Below, one piece after another: positions 51,190 through 60,100 of a DNA stretch of 60,127 nt. The DNA comes from Gordonia sp. OPL2 (lineage in GTDB: Bacteria; Actinomycetota; Actinomycetes; Mycobacteriales; Mycobacteriaceae): contig NZ_RKME01000030.1 of the NCBI RefSeq assembly GCF_003797825.1, positions 1 to 60,127 of the forward strand, written 5' to 3'. The position numbers and the translations under genes were made by a program. Each line of letters opens with the position of its first letter. The first letter of the stretch is position 1. A model generated the notes under the pieces. The model ran no database searches. It had not been told where the DNA came from and worked only from the letters and a program-made list of their open reading frames with translations.

Positions 51190-51675
51190 ATGGCCAGAAC
51201 TGTTGCGAAAGCCGATGTCGTCGGCCGTATCGAGCTGTTGGACTTCGTCCGGCCCCGCCACCACATGATCCTGAGCACCACCCGCGCCAACGGGAGTCCG
51301 CAACTGTCCCCGGTGACCGGCGGACTCGACGAGGCGGGGCGCATCGTCATCTCGACCTACCCGGGCCGCGCCAAGGCGACGAACCTGCGCAACACGCCCG
51401 TCGCGAGCGTCGTCGTGCTGTCCGACGAATGGAACGGTGCGTGGGTACAGGTCGACGGTGACGCCGAGGTGCTCGACATGCCCGACGCCGAGGACGCGCT
51501 CGTCGACTACTTCCGCAGCATCTCCGGCGAGCATCCCGACTGGGACGAGTACCGCGCCGCGATGCGCACCCAGGGCAAGTCGCTCATCCGGATCACGCCG
51601 ACCCGATGGGGTCCCATCGCAACCGGCGGCTTCCCCGCCGACGTCGCCGAGCGCCTCGACGCGCAGGACGGCTGA
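51190..51675 (+). CDS. PPOX-class F420-dependent oxidoreductase
   Basis: A 161-residue split-barrel flavin/F420-type protein. The core strands read HHMILSTTRANGSPQLSPVTGGLDEAGRIVISTYPGRAKATNLRNTPVASVVVLS at residues 25-79 and WVQVDGDAEVL near 85-95. Actinobacterial members of this class bind F420 or FMN and reduce small organic substrates or quinones. It starts 11 bases after the tandem repeat, so its promoter or read-through must cross the repeat. Confidence 0.84.
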   Translation: MARTVAKADVVGRIELLDFVRPRHHMILSTTRANGSPQLSPVTGGLDEAGRIVISTYPGRAKATNLRNTPVASVVVLSDEWNGAWVQVDGDAEVLDMPDAEDALVDYFRSISGEHPDWDEYRAAMRTQGKSLIRITPTRWGPIATGGFPADVAERLDAQDG

Positions 51676-51720
51676 ACCGGACGCCCGGCATCTCTGTGGG
51701 GCGTGTTGCACGCGCGAGCG

Positions 51721-52284
51721 TCAGGCCCGTGACTTCGCGAACTCGGTCACCAGCGTCGCGTTGAAGGCCGGGAGATCGTCGGGGTTGCGGCTGGTGATGA
51801 GGGTGTTGGGACCCGACCGGTCCACGACGACCTCCTCATCCACCCAGTTGGCTCCGGCGTTGCGGAGATCGGTGCGCACGCTCGGATACGACGTGATGTC
51901 CCGGCCTTTCACGACGTCGGCCTCGACGAGCGTCCACGGCGCGTGACAGATGGCCGCCACCGGCTTTCCGGCGTCGAAGAAGGCCTTGATGAACGCGACC
52001 GCCTTCTCGTCGGTGCGCAGGAAGTCGGGATTGGCGACGCCGCCCGGCAGGACCAGGGCATCGAAATCGTCGACGGAGGCGTCGGCGACGGTGACGTCGA
52101 CCGGGAAGGTGTCCGCCTTGTCCAGATGATCGAATGCCTGGATCGTGCCGTCATCGGTCGAGACGAGTGTCGGGGCACCGCCGACCGCCTCGACGGTCTT
52201 CCACGGCTCGGTGAGTTCCACCTGCTCGGTGCCCTCGGGCGCGACCAGGAAGGCGATGGTGTGGTTGTTCAGTTCCTCCGGCAT
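51721..52284 (-). CDS. DJ-1/PfpI family (type 1 glutamine amidotransferase-like) protein
   Basis: A 187-residue DJ-1/PfpI protein. The nucleophile elbow AICHAPW has Cys near residue 112. ALVLPGGVANPDFLRTDEKAV near 77-97 supplies the acidic partner, and LITSRNPDDLPAFNATLV near 163-180 matches the PfpI C-terminus. Such proteins act as chaperone or deglycase-like stress proteins. ATG 52,284 matches the family start (ELNNHTIAFLVAPEGTEQVE). Convergent with the PPOX gene. Confidence 0.87.
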   Translation of the reverse strand: MPEELNNHTIAFLVAPEGTEQVELTEPWKTVEAVGGAPTLVSTDDGTIQAFDHLDKADTFPVDVTVADASVDDFDALVLPGGVANPDFLRTDEKAVAFIKAFFDAGKPVAAICHAPWTLVEADVVKGRDITSYPSVRTDLRNAGANWVDEEVVVDRSGPNTLITSRNPDDLPAFNATLVTEFAKSRA

Positions 52285-52411
52285 GGCGGTCCTTTCCGTC
52301 GACTCGATCGGACGTTCAGGCGGAGATGTACCCCTGGGGCCCCGCCGGCAAACCCGGACCACGGGTGCCGACTGCGCTGTGCCGCGTGAACCGCGGCGGT
52401 AGCGTCGGGAC

Positions 52412-53602
52412 ATGTCCGCCGGCACAGACATCACCTCAGACATCACCTCCGATGTGGCCGTGGTCGGCGCCGGGATCATCGGCCTGTCCACGGCGCATCA
52501 TCTTGCTCGACAAGGGTTCACGGTCACGATCTACGAGTCGGGTCGACCCGGGTACGGGCAATCCGCAGGCCAGTCCCGGATCTTCCGCCACGCCCACGAC
52601 GATCCGCGCCTGGTCGGGCTCGCCGTGCAGGCCCGGGAGCAGTGGCGGATGTGGTCGGAGGACGCGGGGACGCCGTTGATATCCGCGGACGGGGCGGTCG
52701 CGCTCGGACCGGCGGTGCCGAGGCGACAGCAGATCCTGCAGCAGCAGGGCGTGGCCGTCGAGACGCTGGACTCGGCGGCGCTGTGTGAGGTCCTGCCCAT
52801 CCTCCGCGATCTGGACGACACCGGGTTCGACGGGTCCGCGATGCTCGACGTCGACGGCGGATCGATCGACACCCGCGCCGCCATCACCTGGTTGGCCGAC
52901 CGGTTCGCCGAGGTCACCGTCGGCGAGCAGGTGATCGCGCTGCACCGTACGGGGGACGGGGTGACGATTCGGACACCGACGACCGCGGGAACCCATGGGG
53001 CGGTGATCATCTGCGCGGGGCGCGGTAGTGCGGCGCTGGCCCGGGGCGTCGGGATGTCGGTGCCGGTACAGCTCGGTGCCCATGTACGCGTGTCGTTTGC
53101 GGTGCGTGACAGGGGTATCGGTGACGGGGGTATCGGTGGCAGGGGTGTCGGTGGCGGAGGCACACCTGAGAATGCGTCACGCATGCCGACGCTGCAGGAC
53201 GGCAGTGGGATGTTCGGTGCCACGGGTGTGTATGCCGCCGTCTATCCCGATCGGTCGGGGTACGGCCTCGGGATGGCCGAGAGCGTCGACGCCCACGACG
53301 ACGGTGCGATCGACGACGGCGCCGGGCTCGCGGATCTCGCCGACGCCGCAGCCCGATACGTGGCCACCGCGCTGCCCGGGCTCGACCCCACGCCCCGGGA
53401 TGTCGTGCACTGCTGGGTGACCGGTCTGCCCTGGGGTGACGACGGCATGGCGATCTGGCGGACGGGTCCGATCGTCGTGTTCGCCGGCCACAATCTGTTC
53501 AAGCATGCGCCCGTGATCGGTGAGAAGCTCGCCGACACCATCCGTACCGGCCGGGTGCCGGCGGTTTTCGCCCCGGAGGCGCGTCTGGGTGCGGCCGACT
53601 GA
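52412..53602 (+). CDS. FAD-dependent oxidoreductase (DAO/MSOX-like)
   Basis: A 396-residue amine or amino-acid oxidase. The FAD motif VAVVGAGIIGLSTAHHLA lies at residues 15-32, SAGQSRIFRHAHDDPRLVGLA near 51-71 resembles monomeric sarcosine oxidase, and FAGHNLFKHAPVIGEKLADTI near 356-376 is the C-terminal FAD contact. Residues 234-249 are a Gly/Arg-rich loop (RGIGDGGIGGRGVGGG) encoded by three 15-bp tandem repeats, between two core strands. The loop should be flexible and is unlikely to abolish the fold. Substrate unknown. Confidence 0.82.
   Translation: MSAGTDITSDITSDVAVVGAGIIGLSTAHHLARQGFTVTIYESGRPGYGQSAGQSRIFRHAHDDPRLVGLAVQAREQWRMWSEDAGTPLISADGAVALGPAVPRRQQILQQQGVAVETLDSAALCEVLPILRDLDDTGFDGSAMLDVDGGSIDTRAAITWLADRFAEVTVGEQVIALHRTGDGVTIRTPTTAGTHGAVIICAGRGSAALARGVGMSVPVQLGAHVRVSFAVRDRGIGDGGIGGRGVGGGGTPENASRMPTLQDGSGMFGATGVYAAVYPDRSGYGLGMAESVDAHDDGAIDDGAGLADLADAAARYVATALPGLDPTPRDVVHCWVTGLPWGDDGMAIWRTGPIVVFAGHNLFKHAPVIGEKLADTIRTGRVPAVFAPEARLGAAD
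53112..53156 (+). repeat. 15-bp in-frame tandem repeat
   Basis: Three units of GGGGTATCGGTGACG type (53,112, 53,127 and 53,142, with one to three differences each) lie inside the FAD oxidoreductase gene. The 15-base length keeps the frame and encodes a glycine-rich pentapeptide repeat. Confidence 0.85.
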
Positions 53603-53640
53603 CGTCAGCACAGGCAGTCGGGGGACGAATCGTGTACGAG

Positions 53641-54879
53641 TCACCGACGGCCGGCCGGCCGCCACCGGAGAACCTCGAGGGCCGCCGCGACGTCGACGAG
53701 GTTCTCCGCGATGGGTCGGGGGAGGAGTTCCTCGGCGCGGGCGAGTCGTCGGATCACGGTGTTGCGGTGCGCGTACAGCCGTTCAGCGGTTCGAGAAGTG
53801 TTGCACTGCTCGGCAATCCACGTCCGGACGGTCTCGACCGTGTCGGGGTCCGCCGAGGCCAGATCGCCGAGCGTGTCGACGACGAACTCGTCGGTCGCGG
53901 TCGGGTCGGCGGTCAGCAGCGCGACGAGCCGCACGTCCTCGTGGCGTGCCACGTGCTGGGGTGAGGCGAGTTGGGCGACGAGCCGCTGTGTGGCCAGGGC
54001 CTGGAAGTGACTGCGCCGGAAGCCGTCCAGACCGTCGCCGGGTTGGCCGAATGCCACACGCACGGTCGGATGATCGGGTATCCGGCGGATCGGCGGCACC
54101 GCCGACGTCGACAGCCACACCCAGAGGGCTGCCGCGCTCGCGACGACCGTGAGTCGTTCCCGCCGCGTCGTGGTCTTGGTGACGACGTCGGCGACGGCCT
54201 CGAGTTCCTGAGCGGTCGTCGCGCCGGCATCGGCCCAGATCACCGCCGCCACATGGGGGCCGTCCAGCCGGTAGCCGAGCTGGGCGGCCGCTCGGCCGGC
54301 GGGGATCGGCGCGCCTTCGAGGAGCAGCGCCACCGTCTGCCGACGTTCGGCGTGTGTGCCGCGGGTGAGGTCGGCGCGTTCGGCCTCCATCCGCTCCGAC
54401 ATCGCCGACACCGTGTCGTCGATGAACGTGGAGATCGACAGGGACGACAACTCGAGCAACTCGCGGAGTTCGGCGGGATCGTCGGTGAGGCCGAAGCAGA
54501 TGTCCATCCAGCGGCGCCACGCTACGCTCTGCGCCGTGCGGTAGGAGTCGAGCGACGACTCGCCCAGACCGCGACGCACCAGGTCGCGGGCGGTGTCCAG
54601 GACCTCGCCGGTCAGGTTCACCGGGACCCGCCGGCCCGGTTCGCGGACGTTGGCCGCGGCCCAGTGCAGCATGTTGGCGATGTTGGTGCGTCGGGCGCCA
54701 TCGGCGAGCACCGGGTCGTCGGCGACTGCGGTCATCCGGACGCCCCCGAGCGCGGCGTCGTGCATCTCCTCAATCCACTCCTCGGGTGGGCTCAGCGCGA
54801 TCTCCGCGCCGCGGCGCAGCAGCTCACGGGTCCGCGGCGAGGGCTTCGGCCAGTCCGACATGCGCACATTCTGCACCAT
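53641..54879 (-). CDS. PucR family transcriptional regulator
   Basis: A 412-residue regulator. The N-terminal 170 residues are helical (RsbT co-antagonist-like), a GGDEF-related domain covers about 190-310, and the C-terminal PucR HTH reads CNTSRTAERLYAHRNTVIRRLARAEELL at about 362-390. The start may be ATG 54,879 or 54,861 (MSDWPKPS). It is divergent from the ethA-like gene with a 98-bp gap and is the obvious candidate to control it. Confidence 0.86.
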   Translation of the reverse strand: MVQNVRMSDWPKPSPRTRELLRRGAEIALSPPEEWIEEMHDAALGGVRMTAVADDPVLADGARRTNIANMLHWAAANVREPGRRVPVNLTGEVLDTARDLVRRGLGESSLDSYRTAQSVAWRRWMDICFGLTDDPAELRELLELSSLSISTFIDDTVSAMSERMEAERADLTRGTHAERRQTVALLLEGAPIPAGRAAAQLGYRLDGPHVAAVIWADAGATTAQELEAVADVVTKTTTRRERLTVVASAAALWVWLSTSAVPPIRRIPDHPTVRVAFGQPGDGLDGFRRSHFQALATQRLVAQLASPQHVARHEDVRLVALLTADPTATDEFVVDTLGDLASADPDTVETVRTWIAEQCNTSRTAERLYAHRNTVIRRLARAEELLPRPIAENLVDVAAALEVLRWRPAGRR

Positions 54880-54977
54880 CGGCCACCAGGTGGAGTTGCA
54901 GTTTGTCCCTGGCGTCGGGCGGCGTGACTGAGCATCCTGGTAGGTATCCGCATCCGCGACGACCCCGAGGAGTTCTG

Positions 54978-56471
54978 GTGACCTCTCCGACCACCACCGA
55001 TCGTGTCGACGTCCTCATCGTCGGCGCAGGCATCTCGGGAATCGGTGCCGCCCGCTATCTGCGCACTGAGCACCCGACGAAGTCGTTCGCGATCGTGGAG
55101 GCGCGCTCGACGTCCGGGGGCACCTGGGACCTGTTCCGCTACCCGGGCATCCGCTCGGATTCTGATCTGCACACCTTCGGCTATGCCTTCAAACCGTGGA
55201 CGGACAAGCAGGCGATCGCCGACGCGCCGCGCATCCTCGACTATCTGCACGAGACGATCGACGAGAACGAGCTCACCGACCACATCCGCTTCGACCACAA
55301 GGTGGTGTCGGCGGCGTGGTCGTCGGACGATGCGCGCTGGCAGGTGGAGATCGACCGCACCGACACCGGGGAGCGGGTCCGGGTCAGCGCCGGATGGATC
55401 TTCTGCGGTTCCGGCTACTACGACTACGACCAGGGGTTCAGCCCTGAGTTCGCGGGGCGTGAGCGTTTCCGGGGGCAGATCGTGCATCCGCAGCACTGGC
55501 CCGAGGATCTCGACTACGCGGGCAAGCGTGTGGTGGTGATCGGCAGCGGCGCCACCGCCGTCACGCTGCTACCCGCGATGGCCGACGACGCCGAGCACGT
55601 GACGATGCTGCAGCGCACTCCGACGTACATCATCCCGTTGCCCCGTGAGGACGCGATCGCCAACACCCTCAAGAAGGTCCTCGGCGACGAACGCGGATAC
55701 GCACTGACCCGGCAGAAGAACGTCGCGCAGCAGCGGCTGCTGTTCGAACTGTGCCAACGGTTCCCGTCGGTGGCACGTCGGATGATCCGCAAGATCAACG
55801 AATCCCAGCTCCCCGAGGGCTATCCCGTCGACAAGCACTTCAACCCGCCGTACAACCCATGGGATCAGCGTCTGTGCGTCGTGCCCGATTCCGATCTGTT
55901 CCGCACCATCCGCAAGGGCAAGGCGTCGATCGTCACCGACCGCATCGCGGAGTTCACCGAGAACGGCATCCTGCTGGAGAGCGGAGAAGAACTCGAGGCC
56001 GACATCATCGTCACCGCCACCGGTCTCAACATCAAGATCATCGGCGGCATCGAGCTCACCGTCGACGGCCGGCCGGTCTCCCTGCCCGACACGGTGGTCT
56101 ACCGAGGCATGATGCTGTCGGGCATCCCGAACTTCGCACTGGCGATCGGCTACACCAACGCGTCGTGGACGCTGAAGATCGGTCTGCTCTGCGAGTACTT
56201 CTGCAAGCTGCTCGGCTACATGGACGCCCATGGCCACGACAGCGTGTGGCCGGTCGCCGACCCGGCGATGCCGATCCGGCCGCTGCTGGACTTCGGTGCG
56301 GGATATGTGCAGCGCGCGCTGGCGACCCTGCCGAAGCAGGGGGAGAAGGCGCCGTGGGTGATGTCGATGAGCTACTACGCCGACCGGCGGGTGCTGCGCG
56401 GTGACGTCGCCGATGAGAACCTGCACTTCGCGCGGGCGCGTGACCGGACGGCCGGCGTGGTCGGGGTCTGA
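54978..56471 (+). CDS. ethA: EthA-type flavin monooxygenase (Baeyer-Villiger)
   Basis: A 497-residue FAD/NADPH monooxygenase closely resembling mycobacterial EthA. Shared blocks include VLIVGAGISGIGAARYL near residue 12, SGGTWDLFRYPGIRSDSDL near 45-63, HPQHWPEDLDYAGKRVVVIG near 170-189, GSGATAVTLLP and KHFNPPYNPWDQRLCVVP. It inserts oxygen into ketones and oxidises thioamides. GTG 54,978 has GAGGAG about 9 bases upstream. In mycobacteria the neighbour is a TetR repressor (EthR); here it is a PucR regulator. Confidence 0.9.
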   Translation: MTSPTTTDRVDVLIVGAGISGIGAARYLRTEHPTKSFAIVEARSTSGGTWDLFRYPGIRSDSDLHTFGYAFKPWTDKQAIADAPRILDYLHETIDENELTDHIRFDHKVVSAAWSSDDARWQVEIDRTDTGERVRVSAGWIFCGSGYYDYDQGFSPEFAGRERFRGQIVHPQHWPEDLDYAGKRVVVIGSGATAVTLLPAMADDAEHVTMLQRTPTYIIPLPREDAIANTLKKVLGDERGYALTRQKNVAQQRLLFELCQRFPSVARRMIRKINESQLPEGYPVDKHFNPPYNPWDQRLCVVPDSDLFRTIRKGKASIVTDRIAEFTENGILLESGEELEADIIVTATGLNIKIIGGIELTVDGRPVSLPDTVVYRGMMLSGIPNFALAIGYTNASWTLKIGLLCEYFCKLLGYMDAHGHDSVWPVADPAMPIRPLLDFGAGYVQRALATLPKQGEKAPWVMSMSYYADRRVLRGDVADENLHFARARDRTAGVVGV

Positions 56472-56497
56472 GTCGCGTACGCCTTTCCGCGCGCGCC

Positions 56498-56599
56498 CTT
56501 TCCGCCGACACCTGCGTTCACACCTCCGCGGACACCTTCACGCGCGTGCGACCTTTCCGCCTACGCTTTCGTTTACACCTGCGCGGACACCTTCCGCGG
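56498..56599. repeat. imperfect 47-bp direct repeat, two copies
   Basis: Units at 56,498-56,544 and 56,553-56,599 start CTTTCCGCC and share ACACCT-CGCGGACACCTTC. They fill the gap between the ethA-like gene and the convergent membrane protein gene and show no hairpin of note. Confidence 0.7.
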
Positions 56600-56603
56600 A
56601 TCG

Positions 56604-57155
56604 TCAGTGGCGGTGCGCGAGTACCTGGATCGAGAGCACGACGAGTCCGATCAGGACGAGCGTGATGAGTGCGGCGAGCTTCTGCCACCAGGTGATGTCG
56701 GCCCGGCGGACCGCGAGCCAGCCGATGAGCCCGAGCGTCGCGATGTAGATGTAGCCCGAGATCAGCAGGGCCGTGTTGAGTTTCAGCACGTCCAGCCAGG
56801 CCAGCGTGATCATGCCCAGCGGCAGCAGGAGTGTGCCGAGGCCACTGGCGGCGACGCGGACCAGCGTGCGCAGGTCGTCGCCGTGCGGGAAGGTGCGATG
56901 CACAGCCAGGTGCGCGATGCCGTCGGAGGCGAAGCCCGCCAGTACGACGGCGAACACACCGAGGAGCAGGATCTCGAAGGCGTATGCGGCCGAGTGATGT
57001 CCGGTCGAGGTGTACACGACCAACACGATCGCGAGTCCGGTGAATGTCGCGTAGACGCGTTCCTTCAGGAACATCACCGCCACGGACTTGGGTACGTCCG
57101 CGATGTCGTCGGACTCGGCCCGATGGGCGCCACCTGCCTCGGTCATGGCCATCAT
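56604..57155 (-). CDS. integral membrane protein of unknown function
   Basis: A 183-residue protein with five hydrophobic segments: ATFTGLAIVLVVYTS, AFEILLLGVFAVVLAGFASD, VAASGLGTLLLPLGMITLAWL, TALLISGYIYIATLGLIGWLAV and LAALITLVLIGLVVLSIQVLA. It may be a small VIT-like or stress-related transporter, but I cannot name the family. ATG 57,153-57,155 or 57,144-57,146 are alternative starts. It is divergent from the small gene at 57,177. Confidence 0.75.
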   Translation of the reverse strand: MMAMTEAGGAHRAESDDIADVPKSVAVMFLKERVYATFTGLAIVLVVYTSTGHHSAAYAFEILLLGVFAVVLAGFASDGIAHLAVHRTFPHGDDLRTLVRVAASGLGTLLLPLGMITLAWLDVLKLNTALLISGYIYIATLGLIGWLAVRRADITWWQKLAALITLVLIGLVVLSIQVLAHRH

Positions 57156-57176
57156 TGTGGGCCTAATGTGGTGGGA

Positions 57177-57473
57177 ATGAGCATCAACCCGACAGTTGTG
57201 GTGTCCTCGGCGGGGCTGATCGGCGGATACTCGGCCGCGCGATTCTCGGGCCGCCGTGAACTCGGGGGCGTGGTCCTCGCCGCGGCGGGCGCGTGGTGCA
57301 CCCGGGAATGGGCGCGGCAGAGCCCGGTCGCGGCCGCCGGACTGCTGGCGGGATATCTCGGTGCCTTCGGTGCGTCGCATCCGCTCGCGAAGCAGATCGG
57401 TGCGTGGCCGTCGGTGTTGGCGGTGACGGCCGCGACGGCCGGCGCGACATATGCGGTGACGCGCAACGCCTGA
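57177..57473 (+). CDS. small hypothetical membrane protein
   Basis: A 98-residue protein rich in Ala and Gly with three hydrophobic stretches (VVVSSAGLIGGYSAA, VVLAAAGAWC, SVLAVTAATAGATYAV). Codon usage with G/C third positions matches its neighbours, so it is probably real. It ends 33 bp before the NDH-2 gene on the same strand and may be co-transcribed. No function recognised. Confidence 0.65.
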   Translation: MSINPTVVVSSAGLIGGYSAARFSGRRELGGVVLAAAGAWCTREWARQSPVAAAGLLAGYLGAFGASHPLAKQIGAWPSVLAVTAATAGATYAVTRNA

Positions 57474-57506
57474 ACCTTCTCGGCCGGGTCTGGAACAATC
57501 ACGGCT

Positions 57507-58829
57507 GTGGCCCTCCGCAGCGCGTCCCGAAAGCCTCATGTCGTCATCGTCGGAGCCGGATTCGGCGGCCTCCATGCCGCGCGGCGATTGAAGAAGGCCG
57601 ACGTCCGCGTCACCGTCGTCGACCGCGGCACCAGTCACCTGTTCCAGCCATTGCTGTATCAATGTGCGACCGGGTTGCTTTCTGAGGGTGCGATCTCCAG
57701 CCCGATCCGACATCTGCTGCGGCGCCAACGCAACGCCGACGTCGTGCTCGGCGAGGCCAAGAACGTCGATGCGCAGTCCCGCACCCTGACCGTCGACCGG
57801 CTCGATGGTTCGACGATGGATCTCTCCTATGACCACCTCGTCGTCGCCGTCGGGATGCGGACGTCGTATCACGGTTCCGAGGAGATCAGTCGTCACGCCC
57901 CGGGGATGAAATCGCTCGACGACGCCCTGGCCATCCGTCGCAAGATCATCGCGGCGTTCGAGATGGCCGAGTCGCTGCCCGATGCGCAGCAACGTCGGCC
58001 GTGGCTGACCTTCGCGGTCGCCGGCGGTGGTCCCACGGGTGTCGAGCTGGCCGGACAGATCCGCGAACTCGCGACGATCGCACTGCATCACGAGTTCCGT
58101 TGCATCGATCCCGCCGAGGCGCGGGTGCTGTTGTTGCACGGTGGTGACCGGGTGCTGCCCTCCTTCAGTCCTGACCTCTCGCGGCGCGCACAGAAGATCC
58201 TCGACGAGCTCGGCGTGGAGACACACCTCGGTGTGCACGTCACCAACGTCACCGCCGAAGAGGTGGAGACCACGTCGAAAGCAGAACCGCACGAGGTTCT
58301 CCACTATCCGGCGCGGACCACACTGTGGACCACCGGCGTCGAGGCGGTGCCGTTCGCCGGAGTGCTCGCCCGGGCACTCGGAGTGCAGCAGGACCACGGC
58401 GGTCGCATCCCCGTCGAGGCCGACCTGTCGGTGCAGGGCCACCCGGAGGTGTGGGTCGTCGGTGACGTGAGTTCCCGTGACAACCTCCCCGGGGTCGCCG
58501 AGGTGGCCATGCAGGGCGGACGGCACGTCGGTGCGGTGATCGCCCACCTCGTCGACGGCGGTACGGACCGGGCGCCCTTCCGATATCGCGACCTGGGAAA
58601 TGCCGCGTACATCGCGCGGCGCCATGCCGTGGTGCAGTCGGGCAGGCTCCAACTGTCCGGATATGTCGGTTGGGTCGCGTGGGGCGTCATCCACATCGCG
58701 TTCCTCGCCGGCGTCCGCAATCGTCTGGGCACCGTGGTGAACTGGGGTGCGACGCTGCTCACCGACTCGCGGCGGGAACGTGCCATCACCTACGGCGACC
58801 CGGAAACCGCCCGCCAGCCATATCGCTGA
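57507..58829 (+). CDS. ndh: type II NADH dehydrogenase
   Basis: A 440-residue NDH-2 flavoprotein that passes electrons from NADH to quinone without pumping protons. The FAD motif VVIVGAGFGGLHAARRLKKA lies at residues 12-31, FQPLLYQCATGLLSEGAISSP near 46-66, the NADH motif VAGGGPTGVELAGQIREL near 171-188, and VWVVGDV near 318 with the quinone region after it. A hydrophobic C-terminal segment (GWVAWGVIHIAFLAGVRNRL) provides membrane attachment. GTG 57,507 is the start. Confidence 0.9.
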   Translation: MALRSASRKPHVVIVGAGFGGLHAARRLKKADVRVTVVDRGTSHLFQPLLYQCATGLLSEGAISSPIRHLLRRQRNADVVLGEAKNVDAQSRTLTVDRLDGSTMDLSYDHLVVAVGMRTSYHGSEEISRHAPGMKSLDDALAIRRKIIAAFEMAESLPDAQQRRPWLTFAVAGGGPTGVELAGQIRELATIALHHEFRCIDPAEARVLLLHGGDRVLPSFSPDLSRRAQKILDELGVETHLGVHVTNVTAEEVETTSKAEPHEVLHYPARTTLWTTGVEAVPFAGVLARALGVQQDHGGRIPVEADLSVQGHPEVWVVGDVSSRDNLPGVAEVAMQGGRHVGAVIAHLVDGGTDRAPFRYRDLGNAAYIARRHAVVQSGRLQLSGYVGWVAWGVIHIAFLAGVRNRLGTVVNWGATLLTDSRRERAITYGDPETARQPYR

Positions 58830-58867
58830 CGGGCGGTCGCGGTGGACCCCGTCGATCACCGTCGGGC

Positions 58868-60100
58868 TCAGCCCAGGGTGTCGTCGAGCCAGTCGAACAT
58901 CCGCTGATCGGTCAGCGCGCGGGCCATCGGCTGGCAGTGCCAGCTCGCTCCCTCGCCGGCGGTGAAGTCGACGACGGTGGTGTCCGCACCCGACATCTGC
59001 GCCAGCCGCTCGGACTGACCGGGCCAGAACTGTTCGTGCTCGGGCGAGGTGATCAGCATCGGGGTCCGGATGCGGGCGGCGTCCTCCGCTATGAGTGTGT
59101 ACTGGGCAACGGCTTTCATCGTTCCCGAGTAGGTGTCCTGACCGTAGGGGCGGGCGCGCCAGTCCCACAGTCGCTTGGTCGACTTGTTGGCCTTCAGGCC
59201 GATGGACATCATCTGGTCGAAGTCGTGGTCCTTGCCCTCGGCCAGTTTCTTGGCCAGCGAGTGACCCACATTGGCCAGCCAGGAGGTGTCGACCTCGACG
59301 ACACCGGGGTCGGCGATCGCCGCGGAGTAGCGATGCTCGAAGGCGATCGCGCGGGGAACCCAGTAGCCGGCCTGGCTGATCCCGTAGACGGCGAGTCGGT
59401 CGGTGTCGACGCCGGGGAGTCCGACGACGACGTCGGTGACGGGGGTGAGGACGGCTTCCCAATCGGGCCGGAACAGCATGCCGTGTTCGAACAGCATGGA
59501 CTGCTGACCCGGCCCGTCGAACATGACCACCCGATAGCCGCGGCGCAGGGCGCCGTGGGCGGCGGCCGACCACTGGCCGGAGACCGCGCCGTCGCTGCCG
59601 TTGACCATCACGAGGGTGGGTCGCGGGGTGTCGCCGGCGTCGGTGGGCGAGAGGAACCATCCGGGCAGGGTGGTGTTCTCGTAGGGGATGGAGAGTCGTC
59701 GTGCGTCGAACGGTCCGTGGTCGACGAACTTCTCCCAGGCGGCCCGGTGTTCGGCGAACACCGGCATGCGCTCGGCGTCGTCGGCGATCCCGTCGAGGGC
59801 GTCGAAGGCCTCCGACAGATAGGTGGCGGCGCGCAGATAGGCGAACGCCGCGCTGACGTCGTGTCCGTGTGTGGCGCTGTCGTCCGCCTCGGCGACCAGT
59901 CGCCGGCCGAGACGGTGCCAGGCGTCGAAGAGATCGCGCTCGTGTCCGTTGCCGACGGTGTCGATGGTGGCGAGTACCTCGCCGGCGTCGGCGGCACCGG
60001 AGTTGCAGTAGCCGAGGAGGATTCGGATCGAGAAGTCGCGGCCGGCGTCGGAGTAGAAGCCGTTGCTGTAGGCGGTGTGGGGAGCGTGTGGGAGATGCAT
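58868..60100 (-). CDS. alpha/beta hydrolase, FrsA/pseudooxynicotine-hydrolase-like
   Basis: A 410-residue enzyme. An N-terminal helical cap of about 150 residues precedes the hydrolase core. The nucleophile elbow reads VYGISQAGYWVPRAI with Ser near residue 241, the oxyanion segment VMVNGSDGAVSG lies near 165-176, acid in TSPEHEQFWPG, and base in GASWHCQP near 390. The layout resembles FrsA/DUF1100 and 2,6-dihydroxypseudooxynicotine hydrolase, which cleave C-C or ester bonds. Substrate unknown. Convergent with ndh. Confidence 0.82.
   Translation of the reverse strand: MHLPHAPHTAYSNGFYSDAGRDFSIRILLGYCNSGAADAGEVLATIDTVGNGHERDLFDAWHRLGRRLVAEADDSATHGHDVSAAFAYLRAATYLSEAFDALDGIADDAERMPVFAEHRAAWEKFVDHGPFDARRLSIPYENTTLPGWFLSPTDAGDTPRPTLVMVNGSDGAVSGQWSAAAHGALRRGYRVVMFDGPGQQSMLFEHGMLFRPDWEAVLTPVTDVVVGLPGVDTDRLAVYGISQAGYWVPRAIAFEHRYSAAIADPGVVEVDTSWLANVGHSLAKKLAEGKDHDFDQMMSIGLKANKSTKRLWDWRARPYGQDTYSGTMKAVAQYTLIAEDAARIRTPMLITSPEHEQFWPGQSERLAQMSGADTTVVDFTAGEGASWHCQPMARALTDQRMFDWLDDTLG

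Noticed and set aside
56604..59660. A minus-strand frame of about 1,000 codons covers the ndh gene.
   Set aside because: Composition is shadow-like and it opposes a clear NDH-2 gene; only its end is a real membrane protein.
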